Below, piece by piece: positions 10,611 to 20,215 of a DNA stretch of 64,000 nt. The notes beneath the pieces are model-generated. The model did no database searches, was not told the DNA's origin, and saw only the letters and a list, made by a program, of their open reading frames with translations. Made by a program: the position numbers and the translations under genes. Position 1 is the first letter of the stretch. Each line of letters opens with the position of its first letter. This DNA is from Bog-756 sp963830165 (lineage in GTDB: Bacteria > Actinomycetota > Acidimicrobiia > Acidimicrobiales > RAAP-2), in NCBI GenBank assembly GCA_963830165.1, contig CAWHKZ010000008.1:124001-188000 (forward strand). Direction: 5' to 3'.

Positions 10611-10649
10611 CGGTCGAAGTCATCGGAACGACGTCACCGGCCCGCCTGC

Positions 10650-13150
10650 TCAGCGGGCGTCGAGCTCTTCGGGCGTCATCAGCACGGCACGGGCCTTGGA
10701 GCCCTCGGAGGGTCCCACCACGCCGCGGCGCTCCATGAGGTCCATCAGGCGGCCGGCCCGGGCAAAGCCGACCCGGAGCTTGCGCTGCAGCATCGACGTC
10801 GAGCCCAGCTGGGAGCGCACCACCAGCTCCATGGCCTGCTCGAGCAGCTCGTCATCGTCGTCCTCGGAGCCGGAGCCCGGCCGCGGGCCCTCGGCCCCGA
10901 CCACCTCCTCGATGCCGGCCACGATCTCCATGGGCCGCTGGCGCTTCCAGTGGGCGACAACCGAGCGCACCTCCTCCTCGCTCACCCACGGACCCTGGAT
11001 CCGCTGGGGATTGGAGGACGAGGCGGTCAACAGGAGCATGTCGCCCTTGCCGATGAGCCGCTCGGCACCGGGCTGGTCGAGGATGACCCGACTGTCGGCC
11101 AGCGACGAGACCGAGAACGCCATCCGGGACGGGACGTTGGCCTTGATCACGCCGGTGATCACGTCGACCGACGGGCGCTGCGTGGCCAGCACCAGGTGGA
11201 TCCCCACGGCGCGGGCCATCTGGGCGATGCGACAGACCGACTCCTCGACGTCGCGGGCAGCCACCATCATCAGGTCGTTGAGCTCGTCCACGACGATCAG
11301 GATGAACGGAAGTCGGGGGAAGCGGAGGGGAGTCTCGTCGTCCTCGTCGACTTCGGCGTCGGTGCCCCGCATGCGCAGCCGGTAGTCCTCCTCGTACTCG
11401 GACAGGTCACCCGAGTCGAACGCCGCGTTGTAGCCGGTGATGTCCCGCTGGCCCACCTCGGCCAGCAGGTCGTAGCGTCGCTCCATCTCGGTGACGGCCC
11501 AGGACAGGGCGTTGGCCGCCTTCTTCGGGTCCACCACCACCTGGGTGAGCAGGTGGGGCAGGTCGTTGTACTGGCCGAGCTCCACCCGCTTGGGATCGAT
11601 GAGGATGAGCCGGACCTGGTCGGGCGTGGCCCGGGTCAGGATCGAGGTCAGGACCGAATTGATGCACGACGACTTGCCGGACCCGGTGGACCCCGAGACC
11701 AGGACGTGGGGCATCTCGGCCAGGTTGGCCACCACGGCCCGGCCGGCGATGTCCCGGCCCAGGGCGACCTCGAGCGGGTGTGTGGCCCGTGCCGCCTCGG
11801 GCGAGGCGAGGATGTCCCCCAGGGCCACGAGCTGACGTCGCCGGTTGGGGACCTCCACGCCGATGGCGGACTTCCCCGGGATCGGCGCCAGGATCCGCAC
11901 GTCGGGAGAGGCCATGGCGTAGGCGATGTCCTTCGACAGCGACGTCACCCGGGCCACCTTCACGCCGGCACCAAGCTCCAGCTCGTAGCGGGTCACCGAC
12001 GGGCCGACCGTGCGACCGACCAGGCGGGTCTCGACGCCGTGGGCCGACAGTGCGCTGACCAGGGCGGCGCCGGCGGCATCGACCTCCGTCTCGTCGATGA
12101 CCTGGGCCTTCGCCCGCTTGAGCAGCTTCGCGGGCGGGAGCCGCCAGTCACCTTCCGGCGGGCCCATGCGCATCTCGAGCTGCTCGCCCTTGCCCGGCCG
12201 GGTCGCCGCCTCCGGCAGGGTCGGGGGCTCGTGGATCTCCTCCGCCTGCGGGTCGACCACCCCGTCGCCGGGATGGGTCGCCTCGTCCTCGATCTCGCCG
12301 CGGGCGTCGCTGTGGACGTCGGGTGCGGGGGCAGCGACCGCGGCCATCGACGGCTGGCGACCCTGGGCCAGGGCCCGGCCGAACGGGTCGGTGGGCTCGT
12401 CACCGTCGCCCATCGTGTCGGCCGCCCGGTCGCCCCGGGCAGCGGTGACGAGCCACCGGACGGCGCGGGCGAGGCCCGAGGCCGCCGTACGCACCGACAC
12501 ACCGGTGAACACCAGGATGCCCACGCCGGCCACCACCGCGAGCACCATGGCGGCCCCGAATCCTCCGAGCGCATGGCCGAGCGGATCGGCGATGATCGCC
12601 CCCACCCAGCCGCCGGCGGACGACAGCTCCTGGGTGGAGGCGTGGAGCGCGGGCGACCCTCCGGCCAGCGCGGCCAGACCGGCGACGGACAGCAGGACGA
12701 GGGTGCCGCCGATGACCGCCCGTGCCGGCTCGCGCCTCGTGCGGCCGTCGTCGTCGGCATCGTCCCCCCGGCCCATGAGCATCCGGACGCCCACGGCCAC
12801 CAGCACCAGGGGTACGAGGAACCGTCCCCAGCCGAGCAGGTCGCCGATGGCCATGCGGGCGCCCTTCCCGGCCGGTCCGAGCGAGTGGCCGTAGAAGGCG
12901 ACGGCGCAGAGCACGCCGAGGGTCACCAGGCCGACCCCCCACAGGTCGGTGGCGTGGCCCCTGGCCACGGCGCCCATCGAGGCCAGGAAGGTGTCCGGCT
13001 CCCGCGGCGCCCGACGCGCGGCGCCGCGCGCGTGCCCGGGGCGATCTTCTTCGCGGGGGAGCCACGGCGGGATCGAGACGGGGGTGTCGCCTTGCCCTTG
13101 GGCCGCGATGCCCCGGATCGACCGGCCGGACGCTTGGTGGCGGTCGTCAC
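10650..13150 (-). CDS. ftsK: DNA translocase FtsK/SpoIIIE (one frameshift near the N-terminus)
   Basis: Septal DNA pump that clears and resolves chromosomes at division. A basic leader MTTATKRPAGRSG... precedes four predicted TM helices, an acidic/Pro-rich linker, and the motor with Walker A GSTGSGKSS (about residues 485-493) and Walker B FILIVVDEL. The C-terminal winged-helix gamma domain (RLMDLMERRGVVGPSEGSKA) binds orientation sequences. The leader and the rest lie in different frames. The break is within the GC-only run near 13020, and net length shows one base missing or two extra. The motor reads ELNDLMM where ELADLMM is usual. It lies downstream of rnj and dapA. Confidence 0.9.
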
Positions 13151-13261
13151 AGTGGGGTCAAGGCTACCCCCGGCACCCTCCGGTCAGTGGGACACCTCCG
13201 GGCGCCTCCGGGCCCGCCCGGACCCTCTCCGCTGGCCGTGTCCGACGGCGCACGCCGCCGC

Positions 13262-13366
13262 CCGGACCTGGAGACATCCACGCCGGACCTGAAGACATCC
13301 ACACCGGACCTGGAGACATCCACGCCGGTCCTGGAGACATCCACGCCGGACCCGGAGACATCCGAG
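13262..13366. repeat. Five tandem 21-bp units between rnj and ftsK
   Basis: Five back-to-back copies of a 21-bp unit, consensus CCGGACCTGGAGACATCCAC plus G. Copies differ at one to four positions, and the last is most divergent. The period is a multiple of three and all frames stay open, but no start codon with a ribosome site suggests translation. No spacers separate the units, so it is not CRISPR. It fills much of the 228-bp gap. Confidence 0.9.
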
Positions 13367-13378
13367 CCGGGACGCCGC

Positions 13379-15280
13379 TCAGACCGTGACGATGACGGGG
13401 ACGATCATCGGACGCTGGCGCGTCCGCTCGCCCACCAGCTTGCCGAGCGCCTTGCGGGCGACCCGGTTGAGGCTCTCGTGGTCGGAATTGCCCGAGGAGA
13501 GTGCCTGCTCGAGTGCTTTGGTGACCTGGGCGCGTGCCTCGTCGAGCAGGGCGTCCGTGTCCTGGTCGTAGGCCCAGCCGCGGGTGACGATCTGGGGCAC
13601 CCCGACCACCTCGCCCTGCTTGAGGTCGACGGTGGCGACGGCCATGACCACGCCCTCCTCGGCCAGCACCATCCGGTCGCGCAGCACCCCGTGCCCGATG
13701 TCCCCCACCGAGCTGCCGTCCACGAAGAGGTAGCCACCGGGGACGCTGCCGTCCCGGTGCATCCCCTGGTCGTCGATGCGGACGGCGTCACCGTCCTCGC
13801 ACAGGAGGACCCGGTCGCCGTCGATGCCCATGCTGTGGGCCAACCGCATCTGGTTGGCCATGTGACGGTATTCGCCGTGGACGGGGATGAGGAACTCGGG
13901 CTGGGTGACCGACATGAGCATGGCCAGCTCACCCTGCTTCGCGTGACCGCTGACGTGGACGTTCTCGACGCCCGAGTGGATGACCTCGACCCCGAGGCGG
14001 TGCAGGCTGTCGATGACGCGGCCCACGGACCACTCGTTGCCGGGGATCGGGTGGGCGCTGATGACCACCACGTCGTCGTCCTGCAGCTTGAAGAACCGGT
14101 TCTCGCCGATGGCCAGGCGTGACAGGGCGGACATCGGCTCACCCTGGGATCCCGTGCTGATGACGCAGACCCGGCCCGGCGGGTAGTCGTCGACCCTCTC
14201 GATGTCGACGAGGGCGCTGTCGGGGATGTGGAGCAGGTCGAGCTTGCGGGCCAGCGCCACGTTCTTCTGCATCGATCGGCCGAGGGTGGCGATGACCCGC
14301 CCGCCGGCGATGGCCGCGTCGGCCACCTGCTGGATCCGGTGGATGTGGCTGGCGAAGCTCGTGACGATGAACCGGCGGTCGGGTCGGGCCAGGAACACCT
14401 TCTCCAGGGTGGCGCCGACCGTCGACTCGGAGGCCGTGAACCCGGGCTCCTCGGCGTTGGTCGAGTCGACCAGCAGCAGCCGGATGCCGGGATCCGAGGC
14501 CAGCGCGCCCATGCGGGCCAGGTCGGTGCGGCGGCCGTCCACCGGGTGGAGGTCGATCTTGAAGTCGCCGGAATGGAGGACGATCCCCTGGGGCGTGTGG
14601 AACGCGGTGGCGAAGGCGTGCGGCACCGAGTGGGTGACCGGGATGAACTCGACGTCGCACGGGCCGATGCGCCGGCGCTCGTGGTCGCGCACCGGGATGA
14701 AGTTGGCCCGGCTGGTCATGCCCGCCTCGTCGACCCGGCTGCGGGCGAGCGACAGCGTGAGCTCCGACCCGTAGACGTCGAGCGGGAAGTCGCGGAGCAG
14801 ATAGGCGAGGCCACCGGTATGGTCCTCGTGGCCGTGGGTCAGGATGACCCCGTCGACCCGGTCGGCGTTCTCGCGCAGGTAGGTGAAGTCGGGCAGGACC
14901 AGATCGACACCGGGCATGTCCGGATCCGGGAACATGATCCCCACGTCGAGCACCAGGATGCGGCCGTCGACCTCGATGCAGGCGCAGTTGCGGCCGATCT
15001 CTCCCAGCCCGCCGAGGAAGACGACCCGGACCGGCGTGGCACCGCCCGACGACCGCTTCCTGGCCTTGGCCGGCCGGGTCGCTGACTTCGTCGCCTTGGC
15101 GGCATCGCGTGCCTTGGTCGGGCTGTCGGGCTTCGAGCCTCCCGACGTCGACGGGGCGTCCTTCGCCGGATCGGTCTTCGCCTTACGACGCCGTCCCGAG
15201 CCCGAACCACCCGATCCCGAGCCCGATCCCGAACCGGTGTCGCCTCGTGCCCCTGCGCGGGACCCGCTCGCCTCAGGCAA
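13379..15280 (-). CDS. rnj: Ribonuclease J
   Basis: Metallo-beta-lactamase/beta-CASP ribonuclease with 5' exonuclease and endonuclease activity in RNA decay and rRNA maturation. The metal motif HGHEDH is at residues 149-154, after a disordered, Gly/Ser- and Lys/Arg-rich extension of about 80 residues (GSGSGSGSGGSGSG). The beta-CASP part includes VHGEYRHMANQMRLAHSMG. 633 residues, longer than the usual 555 because of the extension. The TTG start overlaps the dapA stop, so dapA-rnj are coupled. This order is widespread in actinobacteria. Confidence 0.92.
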   Translation of the reverse strand: MPEASGSRAGARGDTGSGSGSGSGGSGSGRRRKAKTDPAKDAPSTSGGSKPDSPTKARDAAKATKSATRPAKARKRSSGGATPVRVVFLGGLGEIGRNCACIEVDGRILVLDVGIMFPDPDMPGVDLVLPDFTYLRENADRVDGVILTHGHEDHTGGLAYLLRDFPLDVYGSELTLSLARSRVDEAGMTSRANFIPVRDHERRRIGPCDVEFIPVTHSVPHAFATAFHTPQGIVLHSGDFKIDLHPVDGRRTDLARMGALASDPGIRLLLVDSTNAEEPGFTASESTVGATLEKVFLARPDRRFIVTSFASHIHRIQQVADAAIAGGRVIATLGRSMQKNVALARKLDLLHIPDSALVDIERVDDYPPGRVCVISTGSQGEPMSALSRLAIGENRFFKLQDDDVVVISAHPIPGNEWSVGRVIDSLHRLGVEVIHSGVENVHVSGHAKQGELAMLMSVTQPEFLIPVHGEYRHMANQMRLAHSMGIDGDRVLLCEDGDAVRIDDQGMHRDGSVPGGYLFVDGSSVGDIGHGVLRDRMVLAEEGVVMAVATVDLKQGEVVGVPQIVTRGWAYDQDTDALLDEARAQVTKALEQALSSGNSDHESLNRVARKALGKLVGERTRQRPMIVPVIVTV

Positions 15281-16187
15281 CCGACTGCCGTGCCTGGATC
15301 AGGGCGGCGGCGCCGGCCACCACGGACCGGGCCTGGTCGTCGAGGGACTGCGGGGCCGGCGCGTTGGGCAGCCGGCACTGTCCGACGGCCAACCCGAGGG
15401 CCCGGCATGCGGCCTTGGCCGGCACCGGATTGGGGTACTCGTCGGATGATTCGAAGCGGTACGACTCGAGGAGGGCCCGGTTGGCCTCGGCCGCCCGGGT
15501 CACGTCACCGGCCCGGTGGGCGGTGAGCAGCTCGGCGAACAGCGGTGCGGCCCAGTGGGCGGCCACGCTGATGATGCCCACGCCGCCGATCGAGGCGAAG
15601 GGCAGGGTGAGCGAGTCGTCGCCCGAGTAGACCTCGAAGCCGGCCGGCGCCTCGGCCACCACGCGGGCCGCCGAGGCCACGTCGCCCGTCGCGTCCTTGA
15701 CGGCGACGATGTTGGGGACCTCGCGCGCCAGTTGCACGGTGAGGTCCGGGCCGATCCGGCGTCCCGACCGGATCGGAATGTCGTACAGCACGACCGGCAA
15801 CGGGCTCGCGGCGGCCACGGCCCGGAAGTGGGCCGAGAGCCCGGCCGCGGAGGGTCGGTTGTAGTACGGGGTGACCACCAGCACGCCGTCAGCGCCGACG
15901 CCGGCAGCCGCCTTGGTCATGTGGATGGAGTGGGCGGTGTCGTTGGTGCCGGAGCCGGCGATCACGGGGATGGTGACCGCCTCGACCACCGCCCGGAACA
16001 GGTCGATCTGTTCGGAGTCGGTAAGCACCGGCCCCTCCCCGGTGGTGCCGGCCACCACGATGCCCTCGGTGCCGGTCGCGGCCAGGTGGCGGGCCAAGGT
16101 GGCCGCGGCGTCGAGGTCGAGTGCACCGTCGGAATCGAAGGGGGTGACCATGGCGGTCAACACGGAGCCGAAGCGTGGAGGCGTCAT
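15273..16187 (-). CDS. dapA: 4-hydroxy-tetrahydrodipicolinate synthase DapA
   Basis: Condenses pyruvate with aspartate semialdehyde, the first committed step to DAP and lysine. Visible: GTTGEGPVL (residues 48-55), the catalytic Tyr in LYDIPIRSG (Tyr135 region), TPYYNRP, and the Schiff-base lysine K164 in VAVKDATGD. 304 residues, standard. It overlaps rnj downstream. The upstream 305 bp has no gene, so the promoter is probably there. Confidence 0.94.
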   Translation of the reverse strand: MTPPRFGSVLTAMVTPFDSDGALDLDAAATLARHLAATGTEGIVVAGTTGEGPVLTDSEQIDLFRAVVEAVTIPVIAGSGTNDTAHSIHMTKAAAGVGADGVLVVTPYYNRPSAAGLSAHFRAVAAASPLPVVLYDIPIRSGRRIGPDLTVQLAREVPNIVAVKDATGDVASAARVVAEAPAGFEVYSGDDSLTLPFASIGGVGIISVAAHWAAPLFAELLTAHRAGDVTRAAEANRALLESYRFESSDEYPNPVPAKAACRALGLAVGQCRLPNAPAPQSLDDQARSVVAGAAALIQARQSVA

Positions 16188-16492
16188 CGTCAGGTGCGGT
16201 GCACGGAGGAAGGGTGGTGGCTCACGGGAGGCAGGCTACCAGCAGGGCGGTGGGTCGCCGCAGGAGGAACGACCGGCGCCGACGGCGCCCTCGGTCCGGG
16301 GCCGACGGCTCCGTCCGGGATACCCTCTTGGCGCCGACCCGGTCGTCGCAGTCACGGCACCTGCCGCACGACCCCCACACCGGGACCCCGGCTCGCTGGC
16401 GCCGGCACACCACGACCCCCACGCCGGGCACCGGGGGACGGAGCGCACGGACCGGAGGACTCGCCAGCCCGACGGCCCGCGCCCGCCCCCGT
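16188..16492. other. 305-bp gap between dapA and the diiron gene, nothing recognised
   Basis: No supported gene, RNA or repeat. Short open frames here have no family features. It must carry the dapA promoter or read-through from the diiron gene, but I could not pick a convincing -35/-10 pair. A faint near-repeat, CCCCACACCGGGACCCCGGC versus a later CCCCCACGCCGGGCACCGGG, is present. Confidence 0.4.
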
Positions 16493-17627
16493 TCAGACCA
16501 GTTCGCGCTGGGTGGGCGGCACCGCGGCCATGGCGTCGTACTCCTCGGAGGTGTCGACGGCCGACTCGAACTCGATCACACCCAGTTCGGTGAACTTCGT
16601 GCGCAGCCAGCCGTCGGCCGCGTCCAGCAGGCCGAGCTTGCGGCAGTTGGGGACGATCTTCGAGAACAGGACAGCCTGGAACTCGTTGCGGTCCGGAGCC
16701 GACAGCACGGCGGGGAGGATGTCCTTCGGGTTGATGCCCATCCGATCCCACACCTCCTGCTGGAGGAAGCGATCGCGCATCCGCACGGCGGCCTCGAAGG
16801 CGAACTCCTGACGCTCGCGCAGCTCTGCGGTGGTGAGCCCCTGGTAGTACTCCTGGAGGCTGAGCACCCCGAAGGCCACATGGCGGGCCTCGTCGGCCAT
16901 GACGTAGCGGAGCAGCTTCTTGAGCAGGGGATCCTGCGTCATCGAGTGCATGAAGCCGAAGGCGGCGAGGGCGAGGCCTTCGATCATGATCTGCATGCCC
17001 AGGTACGTCATGTCCCAACGCGAGTCCGCGATGATGTCGTCGAGCAGCATCCGCAGGTGGGCGTTGACCGCGTAGTGCCCCGACAGCTTCTCGTCGAGGT
17101 ACTTGGCGAACACCTCGACGTGGCGGGCCTCGTCCATCACCTGGGTGGAGGCGTAGTACTTGGCGTCGATCCACGGCACCGACTCGACGATCTTGGCCGT
17201 GCAGATCGAGCGCGCCCTGCTCCCCGTGGAGGAACTGGGAGAGGGTCCAGTTCTGGCTCTCGACGCCGAGGGTGACCCACTCCTTGTCCCCCCACTTCTC
17301 GAGCGGCGTGCCCGAGATGTCGAACCCGACGGCGTGGCCCCCCTGGGCCTCGGCCGCTTGGGCGACCAGCTTCTCCTGGTCGACCTCGACCTCCCACGGG
17401 AGGTCCGTCTCGCCGTTCCACTGGGCGTTCTTGGCCTTCTCGTAGAGCTTGTTGAGCTTGGGCCGGGCACCCTTCTCGTAGTCCCACGTGAAGATCGAGT
17501 CGTAGTCGGAGTGGACGACGTGGCGCCCGTCGGAATCCTCCGTGCCCACCACGGAAAGGATGGCCTCGAGGTCGTCGAGATCCTGGCGGCCGATGATGTC
17601 CTCGTTGCTGCTCATCTCGGTGGTCAT
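16493..17627 (-). CDS. R2-like / ferritin-like diiron protein (one frameshift)
   Basis: About 377 residues. The ligand pattern is that of the R2/ferritin-like diiron superfamily: a first Glu in FLHGEQGAL, then DEARHVEVF (E and H), then MIEGLAL, then ADEARHVAFG. These four carboxylates and two histidines would bind two irons for an oxidation or desaturation. It is not a canonical ribonucleotide reductase: the radical-Tyr and C-terminal context are absent, and no nrdA is nearby. An R2-like oxidase or AurF/desaturase-like enzyme is more likely; the substrate is unknown. One extra base near 17203 splits QFLHGEQGAL from ICTAKIVESV. A strong Shine-Dalgarno AAGGGGA precedes the ATG. A TetR gene lies directly upstream. 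Confidence 0.72.
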
Positions 17628-17727
17628 GTCGTGTCCCCTTGTCGTGGTCGCTGTCGAGGTGGTGCGGTGTTCGGGTCGGGTGCTGCGATCGGGCGCCAAC
17701 CGGGCGCAGATCTGCGTCAGGCGGCTG

Positions 17728-18486
17728 TCAACTGGCGGTACCGGGCCCCTGCTTCGGCGGGGTGGCGCCGGGCGGGAACGGGGTGATGTCGATGGGTCCG
17801 GCGGTGGAGGAGTGGAGTGCCTCGATGCCGGGGAGCATGAACGTGGTCACGAGGCGCCTGGCGTCGCCCTCGTTGCACAGGTCGAGCCGGTCGGACGGCG
17901 CGATGGCGTAGGAGAGGACGATGCGGGCGGCCCATTCGGCCACCCTCTCGGCCTCGTCCGGGCTCATCCACCGGGCCAGGAACGGTGCGGTGAAGCGCGA
18001 GGCCGTGACCAAGAGACGGTCCGACTCGTCGAAGGCCAGATGGCCCAGGATGATGCCGGGCTCGTGCTCGACCAGGAAGTGCAGTGCCGCATGGTCCCGC
18101 AGGCGGGTCGAGGCCTCGACGATGCCTCCCACCAGGGCGGTCACCAGATCGCCGGCATTGCCGAGGCGGACGCCCAGGGCGCTGAAGAGGCGGGCCATCT
18201 CGGTGTCGACGACGGCGCCCAGGATCTCGTCGCGGCCGCCCGGGAAGGCCCGGTAGACGGTCGCCCGGGACACACCCGACTGGCGGGCGATGTCGTCCAC
18301 CGTGGTCTTGGCGGCGCCGTGGCGGGCCAGGCAGGCCAGCGTGCCGTCGATGATGCGCACCCGGTGCGGCGACTCGGGCGACTCGGGCGACTGCGGCGAT
18401 TCCGGCGGCTGCTCGGCCTCGACGGTGGTCAGCGGGACGACGCCGTCCGCGTCCACAATCCGGAGTCCCCCGTGCACATGCGCCAC
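17728..18486 (-). CDS. TetR/AcrR family regulator (A)
   Basis: 252 residues. The N-terminal HTH (RIIDGTLACLARHGAAKTTV, then DDIARQSGVSRATVYRAFPG) is typical TetR. The ligand domain is too divergent to name an inducer. A PES/PQS repeat (PPESPQSPESPESP) sits before the HTH and is encoded by a 9-bp microsatellite. A promoter-like pair directly upstream would start transcription close to the GTG, suggesting a leaderless message. It probably controls the adjacent diiron gene or itself; that is inferred from position only. Its HTH closely resembles regulator B next door, so the pair likely arose by duplication. Confidence 0.85.
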   Translation of the reverse strand: MAHVHGGLRIVDADGVVPLTTVEAEQPPESPQSPESPESPHRVRIIDGTLACLARHGAAKTTVDDIARQSGVSRATVYRAFPGGRDEILGAVVDTEMARLFSALGVRLGNAGDLVTALVGGIVEASTRLRDHAALHFLVEHEPGIILGHLAFDESDRLLVTASRFTAPFLARWMSPDEAERVAEWAARIVLSYAIAPSDRLDLCNEGDARRLVTTFMLPGIEALHSSTAGPIDITPFPPGATPPKQGPGTAS

Positions 18487-18493
18487 AAATGGA

Positions 18494-18523
18494 ACGGTAG
18501 ATCACCTTTTGTCTCACCGTCAA
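18494..18523 (-). promoter_or_regulatory. Predicted promoter of TetR gene A
   Basis: On the minus strand TTGACG, 18 bp, TACCGT: a good match to the housekeeping sigma consensus. The expected start site falls within a base or two of the GTG codon, i.e. leaderless. AT content is clearly higher than in the flanks. Confidence 0.55.
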
Positions 18524-18565
18524 CCATGCTGGCGAGCTTCCGGGGGCCCCGGTGGGGCCGGTCGA

Positions 18566-19144
18566 TCAGCGGCCGGCGACGGGCACGACGACACCGGCCA
18601 GGAGCTCGGAGCGGACCAGGCGGGCGACCTGGTCCGGCCGCTCGAGGTCCCACCGCCCCGGCGCCGAGATGTACGACAGGACCATCCGCGCCAGGAAGTC
18701 GGCGGCATCCCCGAGGTCCACCCCGGGGGCGAGGCCGCGGTCGACGACATAGGGAGCGAGGACCTGGGCGATCCCCTCCCGGATCCGGTTGCTCTCGACG
18801 GTCAGGGCCGGCAGGAGCTTGTCGGGCTCGGTCTGCATGACCCGTTGGAGCACCTCGTGCTCGACGATGGAGCGGTGGGCGAACATGATCCCCCGCTCCA
18901 TGACCTCCTCGAGGTCCGCCGCCCCCTGGATGCGGTCGTAGAGCTTGGCGAAGAAGTCGAACACGGCCCACGACACCGTGGCGTCGATGAGCTCGTCCCG
19001 CCCCCCCGGGAAGGCCCGGTAGACGGTCGCCCGCGACACACCCGACTCGCGGGCCACGTCCTCCACGGTGGTCTTGGCCATCCCCCGCCGGGCCACGCAG
19101 GCGTAGGTGGCCTCCACGATCCGTTGCCGGGAGTCCTCGGCCAC
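18566..19144 (-). CDS. TetR/AcrR family regulator (B)
   Basis: 192 residues with a canonical TetR HTH (RIVEATYACVARRGMAKTTV, then EDVARESGVSRATVYRAFPG). The GTG start is 7 nt after the dapB stop, so it is likely co-transcribed with dapB. The C-terminal domain gives no specific ligand hint. It shares most HTH residues with regulator A, which suggests overlapping operators. Confidence 0.86.
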   Translation of the reverse strand: MAEDSRQRIVEATYACVARRGMAKTTVEDVARESGVSRATVYRAFPGGRDELIDATVSWAVFDFFAKLYDRIQGAADLEEVMERGIMFAHRSIVEHEVLQRVMQTEPDKLLPALTVESNRIREGIAQVLAPYVVDRGLAPGVDLGDAADFLARMVLSYISAPGRWDLERPDQVARLVRSELLAGVVVPVAGR

Positions 19145-19151
19145 CGGACGC

Positions 19152-19976
19152 TCAGATCCCGAGCAGGGGTTCGATGCCGAGGGTGAGCCCGGGCCGGGAG
19201 GCCACCGATTCCACGGCGAGGACCACGCCGTCCATGAACGATGCCCGGTCGAAGGAGTCGTGACGGATGGTCAGGCCCTGGCCGGGCGACCCGAACAGGA
19301 CCTCCTGGTGGGCCACCAGGCCCGGTAGCCGCACCGAGTGGATCCGGATGCCCCCGGGGCCGGCTCCGCCGCGGGCGCCTTCCACAACCACCGTCGTCGT
19401 GGCATCGGGCAGGAACTCGCCACGCGCCGCGTCGTCCCGGGCGGAGGCCATGCCCTCGGCGGTCCGCAGGGAGGTGCCCGACGGGGCGTCCCGCTTCGCC
19501 TCGTGGTGGAGCTCGATGATCTCGGCGCTGTCGAACCACGGCGCGGCCAGCGCCGCGAACCGCATCATGAGGACGGCGCCGATGGCGAAGTTGGCCGCCA
19601 CGATGCAGTGCGCACCGCTGCCCCCCTCGGTCGGGAACAGGCCGGCCAGATCGTCGAGGTCGCCCTGGTCGAACCCGGTCGTACCGACCACCACGTGGAT
19701 GCCGCCGGCGGCGCAGAAGGCCAGCGTCGCCCGGGACGCCTCGAGATGGGTGAAGTCCACCACCACCTCGGCTCCGGCGGTCGTGAGCGCTTCCAGCCCC
19801 TCGCTGACGGTCAGCCCCTCCGGGTCCGACCCGGAACCGCCGACCAGCTCCGACACCGGCGCACCGACGCATCCGGGGTCGACGGCCGCCACCAGGTCGA
19901 GTCCGGTCCGATGCAGCACCGTGCGGCACACCTCCCGGCCCATCCGACCACCGGCCCCGACCACCCCGACTCGCAT
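19152..19976 (-). CDS. dapB: 4-hydroxy-tetrahydrodipicolinate reductase DapB
   Basis: NAD(P)H-dependent second step of the DAP pathway. Rossmann motif GVVGAGGRMG (residues 4-13), VGTTGF near 98, and the catalytic HHEAKRDAPSGTS with His157/158 and Lys161. 274 residues, standard. I start at the ATG giving MRVGVVGAGG, preceded by AGGGTG at a proper distance. An upstream ATG would add ten residues. It lies downstream of the M16 peptidase across a repeat-filled gap. Confidence 0.93.
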   Translation of the reverse strand: MRVGVVGAGGRMGREVCRTVLHRTGLDLVAAVDPGCVGAPVSELVGGSGSDPEGLTVSEGLEALTTAGAEVVVDFTHLEASRATLAFCAAGGIHVVVGTTGFDQGDLDDLAGLFPTEGGSGAHCIVAANFAIGAVLMMRFAALAAPWFDSAEIIELHHEAKRDAPSGTSLRTAEGMASARDDAARGEFLPDATTTVVVEGARGGAGPGGIRIHSVRLPGLVAHQEVLFGSPGQGLTIRHDSFDRASFMDGVVLAVESVASRPGLTLGIEPLLGI

Positions 19977-19990
19977 GCCGGTCACCCTAG

Positions 19991-20142
19991 CCAAGGCCCC
20001 CGTCAACCAAGGCCACCGTCAATCACGGCCCCGTCAGCTACGGCCCCGTCAGCCACGGCCCCGTCAACCAAGGCCCCGTCGGCCACGGCCCCGTCGGCCA
20101 CGGCCCCGTCGGCCACGGCCCCGTCGGCCACGGCCACCGGGC
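19991..20142. repeat. Tandem 15-bp array between the M16 peptidase gene and dapB
   Basis: About nine or ten units of CCACGGCCCCGTCGG (variants CCAAGG, TCACGG, CTACGG; two 16-bp copies at the left end). Central copies are identical, the outer ones degenerate, which is typical of slippage-driven expansion. It lies directly upstream of dapB. On the minus strand it reads as a poly-(ADGAV) open frame with no convincing translation signals, so I do not call a gene. Confidence 0.85.
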
Positions 20143-20215
20143 CACCGTCGCATCCTGCGACACCGACCCACCACCTCGGGGCACGGACCAAGGCGCCCGC
20201 ACCCCCCGGCGTCGA

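Noticed and set aside
13262..13366. CRISPR array
   Set aside because: Units are directly adjacent with no spacers, only 21 bp long, and no cas genes are nearby.
16493..17627. Ribonucleotide reductase beta subunit nrdB
   Set aside because: Only the generic diiron motifs fit; no nrdA and no radical-Tyr context are seen.
19991..20191. Small gene encoding a poly-ADGAV peptide on the minus strand
   Set aside because: Purely the translation of the 15-bp array; no ribosome site and no homologue features.
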